Positions 54,624-63,899 of a stretch of DNA of 64,000 nucleotides are shown here, piece by piece. Numbering within the stretch: the stretch's first letter is position 1; each line of letters starts with the position of its first letter. This DNA comes from CAVUBL01 sp963837945 (GTDB taxonomy: Bacteria; Acidobacteriota; Thermoanaerobaculia; Multivoradales; DATKCC01). The stretch is from positions 224,247 to 288,246 of the forward strand of contig CAWIQD010000005.1 of the NCBI GenBank assembly GCA_963837945.1. Direction: 5' to 3'. The notes beneath the pieces are model-generated. The model was not told the DNA's origin. It worked only from the letters and a program-made list of their open reading frames with translations, and searched no databases. The translations under genes and the position numbers were made by a program.

Positions 54624-54860
54624 ATGAAGACAGCCATCTCGATCCCGGACTCGGTCTTCCAGCAGGCCGAGGATCTGGCGGCTCGGCAAGGGAAGTCGCG
54701 GAGCCGGCTCTACACCGAGGCCCTCATGGCGTACCTCGGCGAGCATGAGCCGGACACGGTGACGAAGCGAGTCGACGAAGTCCTCGCCGCGGTCGATTGC
54801 GCTGACGATCGATGGGTATCGGAAGCCACGAAGCACACGCTGCGCGACGTCGAATGGTAG
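54624..54860 (+). CDS. MazE/RHH-type antitoxin
   Basis: 78 residues: MKTAISIPDSVFQQAEDLAARQGKSRSRLYTEALMAYLGEH is a ribbon-helix-helix of the type found in MazE-like and ParD-like antitoxins, followed by a C-terminal tail (VTKRVDEVLAAVDCADDRWVSEATKHTLRDVEW) expected to fold on the toxin. It overlaps the downstream PemK toxin gene (ATGGTAG). RHH proteins with this tail normally neutralise and autoregulate with their toxin. Confidence 0.88.
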   Translation: MKTAISIPDSVFQQAEDLAARQGKSRSRLYTEALMAYLGEHEPDTVTKRVDEVLAAVDCADDRWVSEATKHTLRDVEW

Positions 54861-55201
54861 TGCGGCAACGCGAGGTCTGGTGGGCCGGACTCCCGGAGCC
54901 TTCCGGATCTGAGGCGGGGTGGCGGCGCCCGGTCGTGGTCGTGCAAGGAGACCCGTTCAACCGAAGCAGGATTCGGACGGTCTTGTGTGTACCGCTGACC
55001 AGCCAGCTGCGCTGGGCCGATGCACCCGGGAACGTCCTCCTCAGCGCTCGGGCGACGGGGTTGCCTCGGGACTCCGTGGCCAACGTCTCTCTGCTTCTCG
55101 CTCTGGACAGGAAGATGCTAGAAGAGCGCGTTGGGATGATCTCCGAGAGGCAGCTCGACCAGCTGCTGATCGGGGTCGACATGGTGCTCGGGAGGATCTG
55201 A
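54854..55201 (+). CDS. MazF/PemK-family endoribonuclease toxin
   Basis: 115 residues starting at ATG 54854, within the end of the antitoxin gene. The family pattern is clear: RQREVWWAGLPEPSGSEAGWRRPVVVVQGDPFNRSRIRTVLCVPLTSQL, with the Arg-Pro-Val-Val-Val catalytic strand, then NVLLSARATGLPRDSVANVSLLLALDRKML and a C-terminal helix. Toxins of this group cleave single-stranded RNA at short motifs. The pair lies directly after the tandem repeat array, in a stretch with less GC-rich composition than aceA. Confidence 0.93.
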   Translation: MVVRQREVWWAGLPEPSGSEAGWRRPVVVVQGDPFNRSRIRTVLCVPLTSQLRWADAPGNVLLSARATGLPRDSVANVSLLLALDRKMLEERVGMISERQLDQLLIGVDMVLGRI

Positions 55202-55261
55202 GACGATTTCGCAGAAGGTACAGAGAGCGAAGCCCAGACCGGGACCGAGCTCTCCGAACCC

Positions 55262-56000
55262 CTAGCCGCTGGTGACCTTGCGGGCGAAGGCGATGAGCTC
55301 CTGGTGGAACTCGTCCGGGCGGTCGAGGTAGCAGGGGTGGCTCGCTCCGGGGAGGACCGCCAGGCGGGCGCCGGGGATCCTGGCGGCGAGGCGGCGGCCG
55401 GTGGCGAGCGGGAAGACCCGGTCGTTCTCGCCCCAGACGAGAAGCGTCGGCACCGCGAGGTCCGGCAACCGCTCCCACCACGTCTCGGCTCCCGCCGGCG
55501 CCACGCCGACGAACCCCGCCACCGCCTGCGGGTGCTCGACCACCAGCGGGAAGGCGAACGCCCCGCTCGCCGACGGAGCGACCACCACCGGCCGCTCGAG
55601 CCCGAGAGCGGGCAGGGCCGCCGCCAGGAAGCTCCTCCTGCGGCAGGCTCGAAGGCGCCGAGACCCCGAAGCCGGGCAGGTCGAGAGCGACCGCGCGGAA
55701 GCCGGCCTCGGAAAGCGCCCGCAGGGTCCCGGTCTCGCGCCAGGTCGCGGCGTGGAAGCGGCCCCCGTGGAGGAGCAGCACCACCGGTGCGCCCTCCCGG
55801 CCGGCGGCCAGGTAGTGGACCGGCGAGCCGCCCACCCGGACGGTCCGATCCACGATCGCGGCCCCGCCGGACGGTGGCTCCGCCTTCCGAGCTCCGGTGT
55901 TCCCGGCGACCCCGGCGGCCGGCCTTTCGTCCGCGCCGCGCGAGCATGCCACGGCGCCCAGGACGGCGCAGGCGAGGACCAGGACCCGAGCGGGCGGCAT
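55262..56000 (-). pseudogene. ABHD14-like alpha/beta-hydrolase lipoprotein, one frameshift
   Basis: About 245 residues when bridged. Starts with a lipoprotein signal (ARVLVLACAVLGAVACS; lipobox GAVAC). The first frame has PVVLLLHGGRFHAATWRETG (oxyanion loop) and FRAVALDLPGFGVSAPSSLPQEE; a one-base change near 55631-55640 leads to FLAAALPALGLERPVVVAPSASGAFAFPLVVEHP, with the nucleophile Ser in SASG, then VWGENDRVFPLATG (Asp) and GASHPCYLDRPDEFHQEL (His). The P-S-x-S-G nucleophile loop and the FxxPLVVEHP continuation are like ABHD14/CIB hydrolases. Substrate unknown. Confidence 0.75.
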
Positions 56001-56099
56001 CGCGCGGAGAGCATACCGGCAACCGGCGGGCCTCGGCCGGCATCGATCTCGCAGTCGTTCTGCGGCGCGGCACTTTGACCGCCGCACAGGAGGTATTCG

Positions 56100-56297
56100 A
56101 TGACGAAGACGAAAGAAGTCGCCCTGCCGACCCTCGCCGCCATCGCGGCGACCCGCGGCATGCTGGGCTTCGGTGCCGGTCTGCTGCTCTCGCGCAAGAT
56201 CCCCCGGGCGCGCCGCTCCAAGGTCGGCTGGGCCCTTTTCGGGATCGGCGCCCTGAGCACCCTGCCGCTCGCCCGCCAGGTCTTCCACCACGCCTGA
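56100..56297 (+). CDS. Small two-helix membrane protein
   Basis: 65 residues with an AGGAGG site about 7 bp upstream. Two hydrophobic stretches, LPTLAAIAATRGMLGFGAGLLLS and VGWALFGIGALSTLPLARQV, separated by a basic loop (RKIPRARRSK). It lies in the gap between the divergent hydrolase and the methyltransferase. Unknown family; translation is likely given the strong ribosome site and clean composition. Confidence 0.7.
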   Translation: MTKTKEVALPTLAAIAATRGMLGFGAGLLLSRKIPRARRSKVGWALFGIGALSTLPLARQVFHHA

Positions 56298-56380
56298 CGG
56301 CGCCCTTCGGCGCCGCGCCGGCCGCAGCCACCGTCGCCTATACTCGGGGCGGACTTCCACCCCCGAGAGGAGGCGACGGC

Positions 56381-57328
56381 ATGCGCAAGAACCGCCCCAG
56401 CCGGACGGCGCCGAAGGTCGGGCTCGCGGTCTTGTTCGTGGCCGGAGAGGCGTCCTACGCCGGGCTCCTTCCCCCCGGCCTCGCCGAGGCGACCGAGCGG
56501 CTGCTGCTGGCGGCCGACGCCATCCAGCCGAAGCACCTGCGGGCGATCCGCCAGCCACGACGGCGGCGGATCGCCCTCGCCATCGAGAACCGGGTGGCCC
56601 CTGGGCACGCGCTCTACCTCGCGCTGCGCAAGCGCTTCATGCAGGACGAGGTGGAGGCGGCCATCGCCGGCGGGGCGAGCCAGGTTCTCGTCGTGGGGGC
56701 GGGCATGGACACCCTCTGCATGCGCCTCGCTCCCGACCATCCGGGGGTGGCGTTCGTCGAGGTGGACCATCCGGCGAGCCAGCCACCGAAGCGCGCGGCG
56801 CTCGAGCGGCTGGGCGCGCTTCGCCCGAACCTGGAGCTCCTGCCGGTCGATCTCGAGACGACCGACCTGGCGGAAGCCCTCGCAGGCCACGCGGGCTGGC
56901 GCAGCGACGCCCGCACCGTCGTGGTCGCCGAGGGTCTGCTGATCTTTCTCGCGCCGGAGACCGTCGACCGGTTGTTCGCCGCCGTCGCCCGGGCGACCGG
57001 ACCCGGGAGCCACTTCGCGTTCAGCTACGGCGTCTTCGACGAGAAGGGCCGGCTCAAGCTCGGCCCGGTGACCCGCCTGCTCCAGGGCACGATCCTTCGG
57101 GCGATGGGCGAAGGCCTGCGCGGCGGAGTCCGGGAGGGCGGGCTCGCCGCCTTCCTCGACGCTCGGAGCTTCCGCCCGGTCGGTCCGCCGGAGCGAGCCG
57201 ACCTGCGCGCGCGCTACCTCCTGCCCGTCGGCCTCGACAGCCCGCTCGGAGGGTTCGAGAGGGTCGCCGTGGCGGAGCCGCTCCGGAACCCCGCCGAGGC
57301 TACTTCCGGCTCTCCTCCCAGCGCTTGA
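56381..57328 (+). CDS. LCM/PPM-type class I SAM-dependent methyltransferase
   Basis: 315 residues, GAGAGGAGG upstream. The N-terminal region (HALYLALRKRFMQDEVEAAIAGGASQVLVVGAGMDTLCMRLA) has the SAM motif VVGAGMDT, followed by FVEVDHPASQPPKRAALERLG (acidic loop) and VVVAEGLLIFLAPETVDRLFAAV, which are marks of the leucine carboxyl methyltransferase/Pfam LCM group. Bacterial members have diverse or unknown small-molecule substrates. Its 3' end overlaps the convergent DUF885 gene by 29 bp. Confidence 0.85.
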   Translation: MRKNRPSRTAPKVGLAVLFVAGEASYAGLLPPGLAEATERLLLAADAIQPKHLRAIRQPRRRRIALAIENRVAPGHALYLALRKRFMQDEVEAAIAGGASQVLVVGAGMDTLCMRLAPDHPGVAFVEVDHPASQPPKRAALERLGALRPNLELLPVDLETTDLAEALAGHAGWRSDARTVVVAEGLLIFLAPETVDRLFAAVARATGPGSHFAFSYGVFDEKGRLKLGPVTRLLQGTILRAMGEGLRGGVREGGLAAFLDARSFRPVGPPERADLRARYLLPVGLDSPLGGFERVAVAEPLRNPAEATSGSPPSA

Positions 57329-59156
57329 CCAGGTCGCTCAGGACGGCGAGCGGCACCGAGCCGTTGCCGAGCACCACGTCGTGGAACCCGCGCAGGTCGA
57401 ACTTTTCGCCCAGGGCCTTCTCGGCCTCCGCACGGAGCTGCTGGATGCGGATCTCGCCGATCATGTAGGAGAGCGCCTGGCCCGGCCAGGAGATGTAGCG
57501 GTCGACCTCGGTTGCGATGTTCTGCTCCGAGAGCGCCGTGTGGTCCTTGAAGTACTGGATCGCCTCGTCCCGGCTCATGCCGAACTGGTGGAGCCCGGTG
57601 TCGACCACCAAGCGCACCGCCCGCCACATCTGGAAGTCGAGATAGCCGAAGCGCGAGTAGGGGTCGTCGTAGAGCCCCATGTCGTCGCACAGGGTCTCGG
57701 AGTAGAGCGCCCAGCCCTCGCCGTGGGCGCTGTAGTAGTCGAAGCGCCGGAACTCGGGCACCCCCTGGCCCTGGATCTCCATGGCGATCGGGATCTGGAG
57801 CTGGTGGCCCGGCCGGCCCTCGTGGCACATCAGCACCTGGATCTCCGGGATCGGGCGGGACTCGGGCTTGTAGAGGTTGACCTCGACGTAGCCGGCGACG
57901 CTGCCGTCGCCCGCCGGCGGCACCGAGTAGGCCGGGTAGGTGTCGGGTGCTAGCTCCTCGGGAATCGGCCGCACGCCGTAGGTCACCCGCGGCAGCAGCC
58001 GGGTGCTGACGTAGTCGACCAGGTGGGGGTCGACCCGCTTGGCCGCCGCCTGGTAGGCGTGGAGCAGGTCCTGCGGGTCCTGGTAGTAGAACTTCGGGTC
58101 GGTGCGCAGGTGGGCGACGAACTCCTGGTAGGTGCCCTTGAAACCGATCTCCTCGAACACCTTCTGCATCTCCGCCTGGATCTCGGCGACCTTCCGGAGG
58201 CCGAGCTGGTGGACCTGCTCGGGCGTCATTTCGGTGGTCGTCGCGTGCCGGACGTCCATGGCGTACCAGGCCTTGCCGTCGGGCAGGTCGGTCGCCGCGG
58301 TCGAGGTGCGGCAGTGGGGGAGGTACTCGTCGGAGAAGAAGCTCTGGAGGCGCCGGAAGGCCGGGACCACCTGGTCGCGGATGGCGGCCGCCGCCTCGCC
58401 GCGCAGGCGGTCCTGCTCGGCGGCAGGGATCGTCTCCGGCATCTCCTTGAAGGGCTCGTAGAAGCGGCTCGCCTCGGGATCGTCGACGATCTGGGCGGCG
58501 ATCTGGTGGGGGACCCGCTCCATGATCACCTTGGGCTGCGTGATCCCTTCCTTGACGCCCTCCCGGAGGAGCGCGACCGTCTGGTCCAGGTACGGGCCGA
58601 AGCCCTCGAGACGCTTCACCCAGTTGGCGTAGTCCTCCGCCGTCAGGAAGCGCAGGGTGCGCACGAGGCTCGACTCGAGCTGGATGCCCGAGAGCTGGGA
58701 GACGGGCATCAGGTAGCCGTGGAAGGGGTAGGACTCGACCCCGCGCTGGTAGCGGTAGCGGAAGAGCTCGGAGTCGAGCCGGTGCTCGGCATCGAGGGCG
58801 TCGCGGTCGATCGCGGCCAGCCGGTCGAGGGTCTCCTGGTCCTCCCGGTGCTCGCGCTCGATCGCCTCGAGGGAGAGGTCCGGCCAGCGGTCGTCGTACT
58901 GGTGGAAGCCTTCGAGGGAGGCCCCGACCGGGTTCTCGCGGAGCTCGCGCTCCCAGGCGCTCGCCATCAGGGCGTCGAGCGCGGCGCCGGCCGAGGCGGC
59001 GCCGGCGGCGGGCGGATCGGCGGCCCTGGCGGGCTGATCGGCGGCGCTGGAGGGCCGGGGAGCCAGTGCCGTAAGCGCCACGACGGCCAGAGTGGGCCCG
59101 GCGAGCCAGAGGCCGGCGCGGGCGGCGGGATTCCGTACGCTCTTGCGCTGATTCAT
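57300..59156 (-). CDS. DUF885 exported peptidase-like protein
   Basis: 618 residues from ATG 59156 with AGGAGG 8 bp upstream. A signal peptide (LWLAGPTLAVVALTALAPRPSSAA) is followed by the helical DUF885 fold. The putative metal site is VLMCHEGRPGHQLQIPIA with the HExxPGH-like motif, and RRFDYYSAHGEGWALYSETLCDDMGLYDDP near residue 480 is the second conserved block. Members are suspected zinc peptidases of the periplasm, related to carboxypeptidase M32-like folds. Length and motif order are normal. Convergent with the methyltransferase. Confidence 0.87.
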   Translation of the reverse strand: MNQRKSVRNPAARAGLWLAGPTLAVVALTALAPRPSSAADQPARAADPPAAGAASAGAALDALMASAWERELRENPVGASLEGFHQYDDRWPDLSLEAIEREHREDQETLDRLAAIDRDALDAEHRLDSELFRYRYQRGVESYPFHGYLMPVSQLSGIQLESSLVRTLRFLTAEDYANWVKRLEGFGPYLDQTVALLREGVKEGITQPKVIMERVPHQIAAQIVDDPEASRFYEPFKEMPETIPAAEQDRLRGEAAAAIRDQVVPAFRRLQSFFSDEYLPHCRTSTAATDLPDGKAWYAMDVRHATTTEMTPEQVHQLGLRKVAEIQAEMQKVFEEIGFKGTYQEFVAHLRTDPKFYYQDPQDLLHAYQAAAKRVDPHLVDYVSTRLLPRVTYGVRPIPEELAPDTYPAYSVPPAGDGSVAGYVEVNLYKPESRPIPEIQVLMCHEGRPGHQLQIPIAMEIQGQGVPEFRRFDYYSAHGEGWALYSETLCDDMGLYDDPYSRFGYLDFQMWRAVRLVVDTGLHQFGMSRDEAIQYFKDHTALSEQNIATEVDRYISWPGQALSYMIGEIRIQQLRAEAEKALGEKFDLRGFHDVVLGNGSVPLAVLSDLVKRWEESRK

Positions 59157-59328
59157 ACCTTTCCCTCCTGCGGTGGATCGCCGGGGTTCGGCTGCGGTCC
59201 GAGGCCGCTCGGAGCTTACCCGATGAGCGCCTCCTGGGCGTGGCTGCGAGCGCGGCGCCGATTCGAGGTAAACTAAAAGGCTGCGGCGGTTTCCCGGTCC
59301 GGAGCCGCCTGGATCTCGCACCCTTCCC

Positions 59329-59492
59329 AGTGGTCCGTCAATCTTCATTTGACAGAGGTATCCGGCGAGGATTTCGCGTCGCTGGCCAGGCGCTCCGACG
59401 CAGGCGTAGCGGGGCCTACGTCGAGGAGGAGCAACGCCGCCAGCGGCGTGAAGGACCGTCGGGACCCATCAATTGAAGGTTGACGGACCACT
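59329..59492. mobile_element. Short 164-bp terminal-inverted-repeat element (MITE-like or IS remnant)
   Basis: Left end AGTGGTCCGTCAATCTTCAT and right end reading, in reverse, AGTGGTCCGTCAACCTTCAA are near-perfect inverted repeats of about 24 bp. The 110 bp between has no gene. The arrangement fits a non-autonomous element mobilised by a transposase elsewhere. No target duplication can be named with confidence. The right end lies 24 bp before the GTG of the SDGT-repeat gene, so the element supplies that gene's upstream region. It occupies most of the 360-bp gap between the DUF885 and SDGT genes. Confidence 0.7.
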
Positions 59493-59516
59493 AGGTCCTT
59501 TCTCGGAGATTGTCTC

Positions 59517-61442
59517 GTGCATCGTGGAACTGCTCGGCTCGGCCTGCCTCTCCTCCTCCTCGACCTCTTGACCGTGGGAGGTGCGGAGGCTCAAGCCCTG
59601 CCGCCCCACCGGCTGGCGGACCTCGTGGCCGGCCCCGACGCCTCCGGGAGCTCCGATCCGGGCGGCTGGATCGAGGCCGGCGACCGGACCTTCTTCATCG
59701 CCGACCAGCACGGCATCGGGCCGGAGGTCTGGGTCACCGACGGCACCGCGGGCGGCACGCGCTTGCTGGCGGACACCTCGCCCGGCGCTTCGACCGGTCG
59801 ACCGGTGCCCCTCGGGGTCGCCGGCGACCGCCTCCTCTGGTGGACCTCGGCCTCGGTAGCGTGGTCGTCCGGCTTCTCGGTCGGAGACCTGTGGGTCTCC
59901 GATGGGACGCCGGAAGGTACGGTGCGTCTCCTTCCGGACGACGTCGTGGTCCCGGACGTTCACGTCTCCCCTGGGAGCTTCGACCTCTCCGGAAGCGTCC
60001 TCCGCTTCGTGGGGTGCGGCCCCGACGGCTGCGCCCTCTGGAGGAGCGACGGCACCGCGGCCGGCACCCGGGAGATCCACTCGCTGCCCGGGGAGAGGGG
60101 GGCGACCGAGGTCGCGTACGCCGGGGGCCGGGCCTTCGCCACCGTCGACGAGGACCTGTGGAGCTTCGACCAGGGCGGCGAAGCCACCCTCCTGATCGAG
60201 GGCGGACACGCATTCGACCCTCCCCGAGGGCTCACGGTCGTCGGCACGACCCTGTTCTTCGTCTTCGATGACGTGGGCACCGGAGCCCAGCTCTGGGCCA
60301 GCGACGGAACCCTCGGCGGTACCCGTCCGGTTTCCGGTCTGCCCGACGGTAGCCAGATCGGGGACTTCGAAAAGGCCGTCGGCACGCGGCTGTACTTCCT
60401 CGCCCACGCGGGCTCGAGCTTCCGATCGGTTCGAGATCTGGCGCACCGAGGGAACCCCGGAGAGCACGGTCCAGGTCACGGGGGTCGGCCTCGATTACGG
60501 GGTGAGCCAGTCCCTCGGCGCCGAAGAGGCCGCGGTCCTCGGACAGCGGGTGTTCGTCGTCGCCGGCCGGGATTCGTCCTCTCCGATCCGCTCGGTATGG
60601 GTCTCCGACGGGACGCCCGCGACGACGCGCGACCTCTTCCCGTGCACCGCCGAGCCCTGCCCCCGGGTCACCTCCGACCTGGCCACGGCCGGCGGGCGCG
60701 TCCTCTTCGTCCTGGACACCGGCGGGCGGCTGGAGCTTCTGGGGCTCGGACGGCACCGCCGCGGGCACCGGGCCCGCGGCGGTCCTCTGCGAGACGGATT
60801 GCGCACTCACCGAGAGCCCGGCCTTCTTCGAGCGCGACGGTGAGGTCGCCTTCGCGATGGCGGGCCGGGTCTGGCTCTCCGACGGCACGCCAGCGGGGAC
60901 GCGGGCGATCACGGACCCCGAGGTCAGCCGCGCGGCCTACGGCGGCGAGGTGGGCCGGGAGGGCGCCTGCTGGCTCTACGCGGGAGCTGACGCCCGGGGC
61001 TCCGAGCCCTGGTGCAGCGAAGGCACCCCCGAGAGCGCGAGGATTGTCCGGGACCTCGAGAGGTCCGCCCCGGGGAGCGATCCCGGCGAGATCAACGCGG
61101 TGGGTGGCCTGGCGGTCTTCTCGGCGCTCGGCCCCACCGGGGTTCGCCAGGTCTGGTCGAGCGACGGGCAGGCCGGCTCGGTCCGCAGGCTCACGGCCAC
61201 CCCGCCGCCCTTCTCCTCGAGCGACCGGGGCCTCTTTGGTGCGGGGGACTTTGCTCTCTTCGACGAACCGGCGGCAGGTTCCCGCCTCTGGCGGACCGAC
61301 GGCACCGAGGACGGGACGTACCCCATCGGCGATCTGGCGCGGGAGACGGGCGCCTCGGTGCGCCTGGGCGACCGGGTGTACGCGTTCGGGTTCCTCGGTC
61401 CACAGGCGGGAATCTGGGAGATCGACGGCAGCCCGGAAGGAG
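59517..61442 (+). pseudogene. Exported SDGT-repeat protein, frameshifted and cut by IS66
   Basis: Signal peptide (LGLPLLLLDLLTVGGAEAQA) followed by repeats of the form W-x-SDGT-x-x-GT with a spacing of about 45-60 residues: EVWVTDGTAGGTRLL, DLWVSDGTPEGTVRLL, ALWRSDGTAAGTREI, QLWASDGTLGGTRPV, RVWLSDGTPAGTRAI, RLWRTDGTEDGTYPI. These are the beta-propeller-like ELWxSDGTxxGT repeats of exported proteins in Acidobacteria and Bacteroidetes. Frame changes near 60420 and 60741 separate three blocks. The IS66 element begins inside the IDGSPEG of the last repeat; joining across it gives DGSPEGVRLAVPLPNMGGLVFSPVV, so the gene continued to beyond the window. Confidence 0.85.
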
Positions 61443-61512
61443 GTAAGCGTCCGGCCAACCCACCTTCCGCCAGCCGGGCCGGCTCGACAAGATCGGCGCC
61501 AGGAGGTGACCC

Positions 61513-61899
61513 ATGGCGCGGAAGCGAGTCGAGTCGTCGGAGCGCGGGACGAAGTGGCGGCGGTTGGTGGGCGAGTGGCGTGAGAGCGGGTTGACGCAAG
61601 CGGCCTTCTGTCGCGGGCGCGGGGTGGCGGTGGCGTCGTTTCGTTGGTGGAAGTGGAAGCTGGGCCTTCCGGGTCGGCTGCCGGCTGAGGGTCGAGTGCA
61701 GGACCGGCCGGCGGGGGCGCTCCCGGCGTTCGTCCCGGTGCGGATCGTGGAGCGTTCGCCCCGGCCTGGACCGGACCCCACGGGCGGCGGCTTCGCGATC
61801 GAGCTGCCGGGCGGCTGGGTCCTCCGGGTGCCGGCGGACTTCGAGGCGGAGTCGCTCGCGCGGCTGCTGGCTGTGGTCGAGGAGCGCCACTCGTGCTGA
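61513..61899 (+). CDS. tnpA: IS66 accessory protein TnpA
   Basis: 128 residues with AGGAGGTGACCC before the ATG. The N-terminal helix-turn-helix (KWRRLVGEWRESGLTQAAFCRGRGVAVASFRWWKWKL) is the standard TnpA fold of IS66 elements; the C-terminal region is FAIELPGGWVLRVPADFEAESLARLLAVVEE. It overlaps tnpB by 7 bp, as usual. Its role in transposition is accessory but required. Confidence 0.92.
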   Translation: MARKRVESSERGTKWRRLVGEWRESGLTQAAFCRGRGVAVASFRWWKWKLGLPGRLPAEGRVQDRPAGALPAFVPVRIVERSPRPGPDPTGGGFAIELPGGWVLRVPADFEAESLARLLAVVEERHSC

Positions 61900-62240
61900 G
61901 CCTGCCGCCGGCGGTCCAGATCTTCGTAGCGACCGACACGGTGGACCTGCGGCGCTCGTTCGACGGGCTGGCGGCGACGGTGCGCAGCTTCGGCGAGGAG
62001 CCACTCTCGGGACACCTCTACGTCTTTCGCAATCGTCGAGGCGACCGGGTGAAGATCTTGTACTGGGACCGCACGGGGTTCTGTCTCTGGTACAAGCGCC
62101 TCGAGCGGGGAGTGTTCCACCTGCCCGTCGGCGCGTCCGGGTGCGTCGAGCTCGAGGCGTCGGAGCTGATGTTGCTGCTCGAAGGCATCGACCTTGCCGG
62201 AGCCCGTCGGCAGAGGCGATTTCGCCTCGCCGCGAGCTGA
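61893..62240 (+). CDS. tnpB: IS66 Orf2 accessory protein TnpB
   Basis: 115 residues from a GTG inside tnpA. It is a close match to the IS66 Orf2 pattern: PPAVQIFVATDTVDLRRSFDGLAATVRSF, then GHLYVFRNRRGDRVKILYWDRTGFCLWYKRLERGVFHLP and a C-terminal LMLLLEGIDLAGARRQRRF. Complete length for the family. Confidence 0.95.
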   Translation: MLSLPPAVQIFVATDTVDLRRSFDGLAATVRSFGEEPLSGHLYVFRNRRGDRVKILYWDRTGFCLWYKRLERGVFHLPVGASGCVELEASELMLLLEGIDLAGARRQRRFRLAAS

Positions 62241-62288
62241 AAAAAACCTTTCCTTCGGACGGGTTCCGAGGTAGAATCCGTCCATCGA

Positions 62289-63827
62289 ATGAGCCCTCCC
62301 GCGACGCTCCCGGACGACCCGGGCCTGCTCAAGCAATTGATCGCGGAGCTCCATCAAGAGCTCCAGGAAAGCTATCGTCGCCAGGAGCAATTGCAACATC
62401 AGATCGACGCTCTCGCCCGGCGGATGTTCGGCCGGAGCTCGGAGCGGATCGATCCGAATCAGCTCGCCCTGGCGCTGGGAGAGATCCAGGGCCTCACCGC
62501 CGCGGCGCTCCCGGAAGAGCCCGACGACCCCGAGGAGCCGCCGCCGTCCAAGCCCCGGCGTCGGGGCCATGGCCGCCGGCGGCTGCCGGAGGACCTGCCG
62601 AGGAAGCGGGTCGAGCACGAGCCCTCCGAAGACGAGCGCCAGTGCCGGGGCTGCGGCGCCCCGATGGTGCGCATCGGCGAGGAGGTCAAGGAGCAGCTCG
62701 AGTACGTCCCGGCTTCCTTCTACGTCCTCGAGACCGTGTGCGGCAAGTACGCCTGCCGACTCTGCGAGGAGGGAGTGGTGACGGCGTCCGCGCCGGCCCA
62801 GCCGATCGCCAAGGGCCTGCCCGGCCCGGGCCTTCTGGCCCACGTCGTGGTCAGCAAGTACGCCGACCACCTGCCGCTCGCCCGCCAGGCGGGGATCTTC
62901 GCCCGCCACGGTGTCGAGCTCTCGCGCTCGACGCTCTGCGACTGGGTGGGCGCGGCGGCAGCGCTGGCTGCACCGGTGGTCGAGGCCATGAAGCGCGACG
63001 TCCTGGCCTCGAAGGTCCTCCACACCGACGACACACTGGTGCCGGTGCTCGACAGGAGCCGGGAGCAGACCCGGACGGCCCGGCTCTGGGTCTACCTCGG
63101 AGACCGAGACCACCGCCACGCGGTCTTCGACTACACCCCGGATCGCAAGCGCGACGGACCGGCGCGCTTCTTGGAAGGCTATTCGGGGTTTCTCCAGGCC
63201 GATGCCTATGGCGGCTATGACGGAATCTATGCCGGCGGCACGGTCACCGAGGTCGCCTGCTGGGCCCACGCCCGGAGGAAGTTCTACGACGCCCGGACGA
63301 CGGACCCCGAGCGGGGATTGACCGCGCTCGCCTTCGTGCGCCAGCTCTACCAGGTCGAGAAGCGGGCGCGGGAGCTTGCGCCCGAGAAGCGCCTGGAGAT
63401 GCGCCGCGCTCACTCGGTGCCGGTCCTCGACGTCTTCGCCCTCTGGCTCCAGGAGGAGGCCCCGCGGGTGATCCCCAAGAGCCCGATGGGCGGAGCCTTC
63501 ACCTACGCCCAGCTCCAGTGGCAGGCGCTTCGCCGCTACACCACCGACGGCGATCTCGCCATCGATAACAACAACGCCGAACAGGCACTACGCCGCGTCG
63601 CCGTCGGCCGCAAGAACTGGCTCTTCGCCGGCAGCGACGAGGGCGGCCGCCGCGCCGCCATCCTCTACAGCCTGATCGCCTCGGCTCGCCTCCACGACCT
63701 CGACCCCTTCGCCTACCTCCGCGATCTCTTCGAGCGCCTGCCCACCCACCCGCGCAACGCCGTCGCCGAGCTCACCCCCGCCGCCTGGGCACAGGCCCTC
63801 GAGCCGCAAGCCCGGGCCGCCGCCTGA
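62289..63827 (+). CDS. tnpC: IS66 transposase TnpC
   Basis: 512 residues. The N-terminal coiled coil (LLKQLIAELHQELQESYRRQEQLQHQIDALARRMFGRSSE) precedes a Cys-containing zinc-binding region (CRGCGAPMVRIGEEV, then CGKYACRLCEEGVV). The DDE core follows: KVLHTDDTLVPVLD with the first Asp, GFLQADAYGGYDGIY with the second, and DLAIDNNNAEQALRRVAVGRKNWLFAGSDEGG with the catalytic Glu. The C-terminal end is regular. It is uninterrupted, so the element is potentially self-mobile. Confidence 0.96.
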   Translation: MSPPATLPDDPGLLKQLIAELHQELQESYRRQEQLQHQIDALARRMFGRSSERIDPNQLALALGEIQGLTAAALPEEPDDPEEPPPSKPRRRGHGRRRLPEDLPRKRVEHEPSEDERQCRGCGAPMVRIGEEVKEQLEYVPASFYVLETVCGKYACRLCEEGVVTASAPAQPIAKGLPGPGLLAHVVVSKYADHLPLARQAGIFARHGVELSRSTLCDWVGAAAALAAPVVEAMKRDVLASKVLHTDDTLVPVLDRSREQTRTARLWVYLGDRDHRHAVFDYTPDRKRDGPARFLEGYSGFLQADAYGGYDGIYAGGTVTEVACWAHARRKFYDARTTDPERGLTALAFVRQLYQVEKRARELAPEKRLEMRRAHSVPVLDVFALWLQEEAPRVIPKSPMGGAFTYAQLQWQALRRYTTDGDLAIDNNNAEQALRRVAVGRKNWLFAGSDEGGRRAAILYSLIASARLHDLDPFAYLRDLFERLPTHPRNAVAELTPAAWAQALEPQARAAA

Positions 63828-63899
63828 GCGGCTGGCTGGACACCCGCGGGCTCCCGCCGCGGGGCTCAGCGCCAGGGGGTGGGTTCACCGGACGCTTAC

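Larger units (their letters stand above)
61443..63899 (+). mobile_element. Complete IS66-family insertion sequence
   Basis: 2457 bp with terminal inverted repeats GTAAGCGTCCGG (left 61443-61454; right end is the reverse complement at 63888-63899), extended with one or two mismatches to about 22 bp (AACCCACC follows). It is flanked by a perfect 8-bp duplication GGAAGGAG (61435-61442 and 63900-63907), the length IS66 elements normally make. It holds the three expected genes tnpA, tnpB and tnpC, all intact, so the element is probably active or very recent. Confidence 0.95.

Noticed and set aside
59329..59492. The GGACCAC motif at the ends of the short TIR element as another operator of the rhs-linked set.
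   Set aside because: There it is part of a longer transposon-like end (AGTGGTCCGTCAA) that does not match the palindromes beyond the seven shared bases.
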